Positions 63,482 through 64,000 of a stretch of 64,000 bases of DNA are shown here, piece after piece. Numbering within the stretch: position 1 is the first letter of the stretch; each line of letters opens with the position of its first letter. The notes beneath the pieces were generated by a model that was not told the origin of the DNA, made no database searches, and saw only the letters and a program-made list of their open reading frames with translations. Where the stretch lies: positions 46,298 through 110,297 of the forward strand of contig BJGH01000005.1 of NCBI GenBank assembly GCA_014190355.1. The letters run 5' to 3'. The stretch is from Alphaproteobacteria bacterium. Lineage in GTDB: Bacteria; Pseudomonadota; Alphaproteobacteria; Rickettsiales; UBA1997. Both the position numbers and the translations under genes were made by a program.

Positions 63482-64000
63482 CTATATTTCTTCAATTTGA
63501 TTGGTTAAGACATTAATGACTTTTAAACCTCTAATTGCCTCAATTCTCTCTTTGCCTCTTAAATAGCTGAGGTTACCATTTTGATCTCTACTTTCACGAA
63601 ATTTGGATTCTACATAAGCTTCTTTAACGCTTATTTTTTTAATGTTATCGCTCAATAAATCGTTACGAACAAAATAGCTATTATTTCCTGCGCTATTGCA
63701 ACCAATTAAACTATATCCACGTTTTTCAGCTAGATAATTTAAAGCAGGTAAAGACGCTCCAAAGCATAGATTTGAAAAATGGTAGTTAGTTCTAACAAAA
63801 TCTGCTTGATAGGGAATGGATATAGTTCTTTCATCGCCAAAAACACTGTTATATTCTAAAATTAAAATAGCGGGATTAATTTTTGATAGATCCATTTTTT
63901 CAAAAATCCAATAATCATTGCCATCAAGATCGATATGCAATAATGCTATATCTTCTAAGCCAGATTTGGCGATCAGACTGTCTATATTATCTCTGGTAAT
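63482..64000 (-). CDS. FkbM-like methyltransferase or related protein, C-terminal part (cut by window edge)
   Basis: The frame is open from the right edge of the window to the stop at 63482, so the start lies outside. It contains LLHIDLDGNDYWIFEKM, ILILEYNSVFG, YQADFVRTNYHF and a FGASLPALNYLAEKRGYSLIGCNSAGNNSYFVR segment. Proteins with this ending are common in glycan gene clusters of alphaproteobacteria and are related to FkbM-type methyltransferases. The TTG at 63940 is internal and is not a likely start. Being first in the visible operon, it may methylate a surface sugar. Confidence 0.6.
   Translation of the reverse strand: MTRDNIDSLIAKSGLEDIALLHIDLDGNDYWIFEKMDLSKINPAILILEYNSVFGDERTISIPYQADFVRTNYHFSNLCFGASLPALNYLAEKRGYSLIGCNSAGNNSYFVRNDLLSDNIKKISVKEAYVESKFRESRDQNGNLSYLRGKERIEAIRGLKVINVLTNQIEEI

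Noticed and set aside
63482-63940. A complete 152-aa gene starting at a TTG
   Set aside because: The same frame stays open with family-like sequence to the window edge, so the TTG is internal to a longer, cut gene.
1-64000. tRNA and rRNA genes
   Set aside because: Gaps were scanned for TTCGAAT/TTCGAATCC-type T-loop sequence and long GC-richer blocks; none was found outside coding sequence.

Overview
This window is AT-rich chromosome from an alphaproteobacterium. It looks Rickettsiales-related, but much less reduced than Rickettsia itself. That placement is inferred from the VirB10 protein, which resembles the rickettsial form, the eukaryote-like (type 2) isoleucyl-tRNA synthetase, the PPDK regulator, the NtrX-like regulator, the M16 peptidase and the small alphaproteobacterial RNase D. 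In contrast to Rickettsia, biosynthetic genes are plentiful: dapF, hom, aroG-class II, pheA, proC and metF for amino acids and folate, and pyrE, pyrC and guaA for nucleotides. I saw no rRNA, tRNA, CRISPR array, insertion sequence or phage gene. Genes are closely packed, almost all start with ATG, and few leaders carry a recognisable Shine-Dalgarno sequence.

Layout. 1-5.7 kb (minus strand): RNase D end, ccmH, dapF, efp, a decayed omptin-family outer-membrane protease, pntB and kdsD. 6-13.8 kb (plus): pyrE-metF, infA, topA, an orphan soluble histidine kinase and an outer-membrane porin. 13.9-20 kb: a C-terminally short ileS facing away from hom-glyS. 20.2-27 kb: a prepilin-like protein with a LamG-like body, proC, rnhA, the minus-strand block ubiG-era-aroG, then pheA-rsmD. 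27.2-34.7 kb: an AlgI/AlgJ-type O-acyltransferase pair, the C-terminal half only of purL, an acyltransferase/lipase fusion and a lone virB10. 34.8-46.4 kb: ppsR, a sigma-54-type regulator with a degenerate AAA+ domain, galU, fabD, an alpha/beta hydrolase, uup (minus), an M16 peptidase, fadJ-like and ruvC. 46.4-49.9 kb (minus): three coupled genes resembling the inner-membrane platform of a type IV pilus or type II secretion system (PilMN-, PilO- and PilP-like); the last carries a 57-bp tandem repeat. 50-54.6 kb: acpS-gpsA, guaA and pyrC. 54.7-56.3 kb: an unrecognised small ORF coupled to a TauD/clavaminate-synthase-like dioxygenase. 56.4-64 kb: a surface-glycan region, with rfbB-rfbA-wecE (dTDP-amino-sugar synthesis) facing five minus-strand glycosyltransferase or modification genes.

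How the genes fit together. The envelope theme is strong. kdsD (Kdo), galU, rfbB/rfbA/wecE, the glycosyltransferases, the O-acyltransferase pair, the porin and fabD/plsC-like/acpS/gpsA point to a decorated LPS-type outer membrane. The prepilin-like protein and the PilMNOP-like operon may belong to one secretion or pilus machine, and virB10 implies a separate type IV secretion system encoded elsewhere. Signs of genome flux are the omptin pseudogene, the half-length purL, the shortened ileS with a palindrome-bounded in-frame insert, and operon partners missing from their usual places (pntA, glyQ, other ccm genes, other virB genes).
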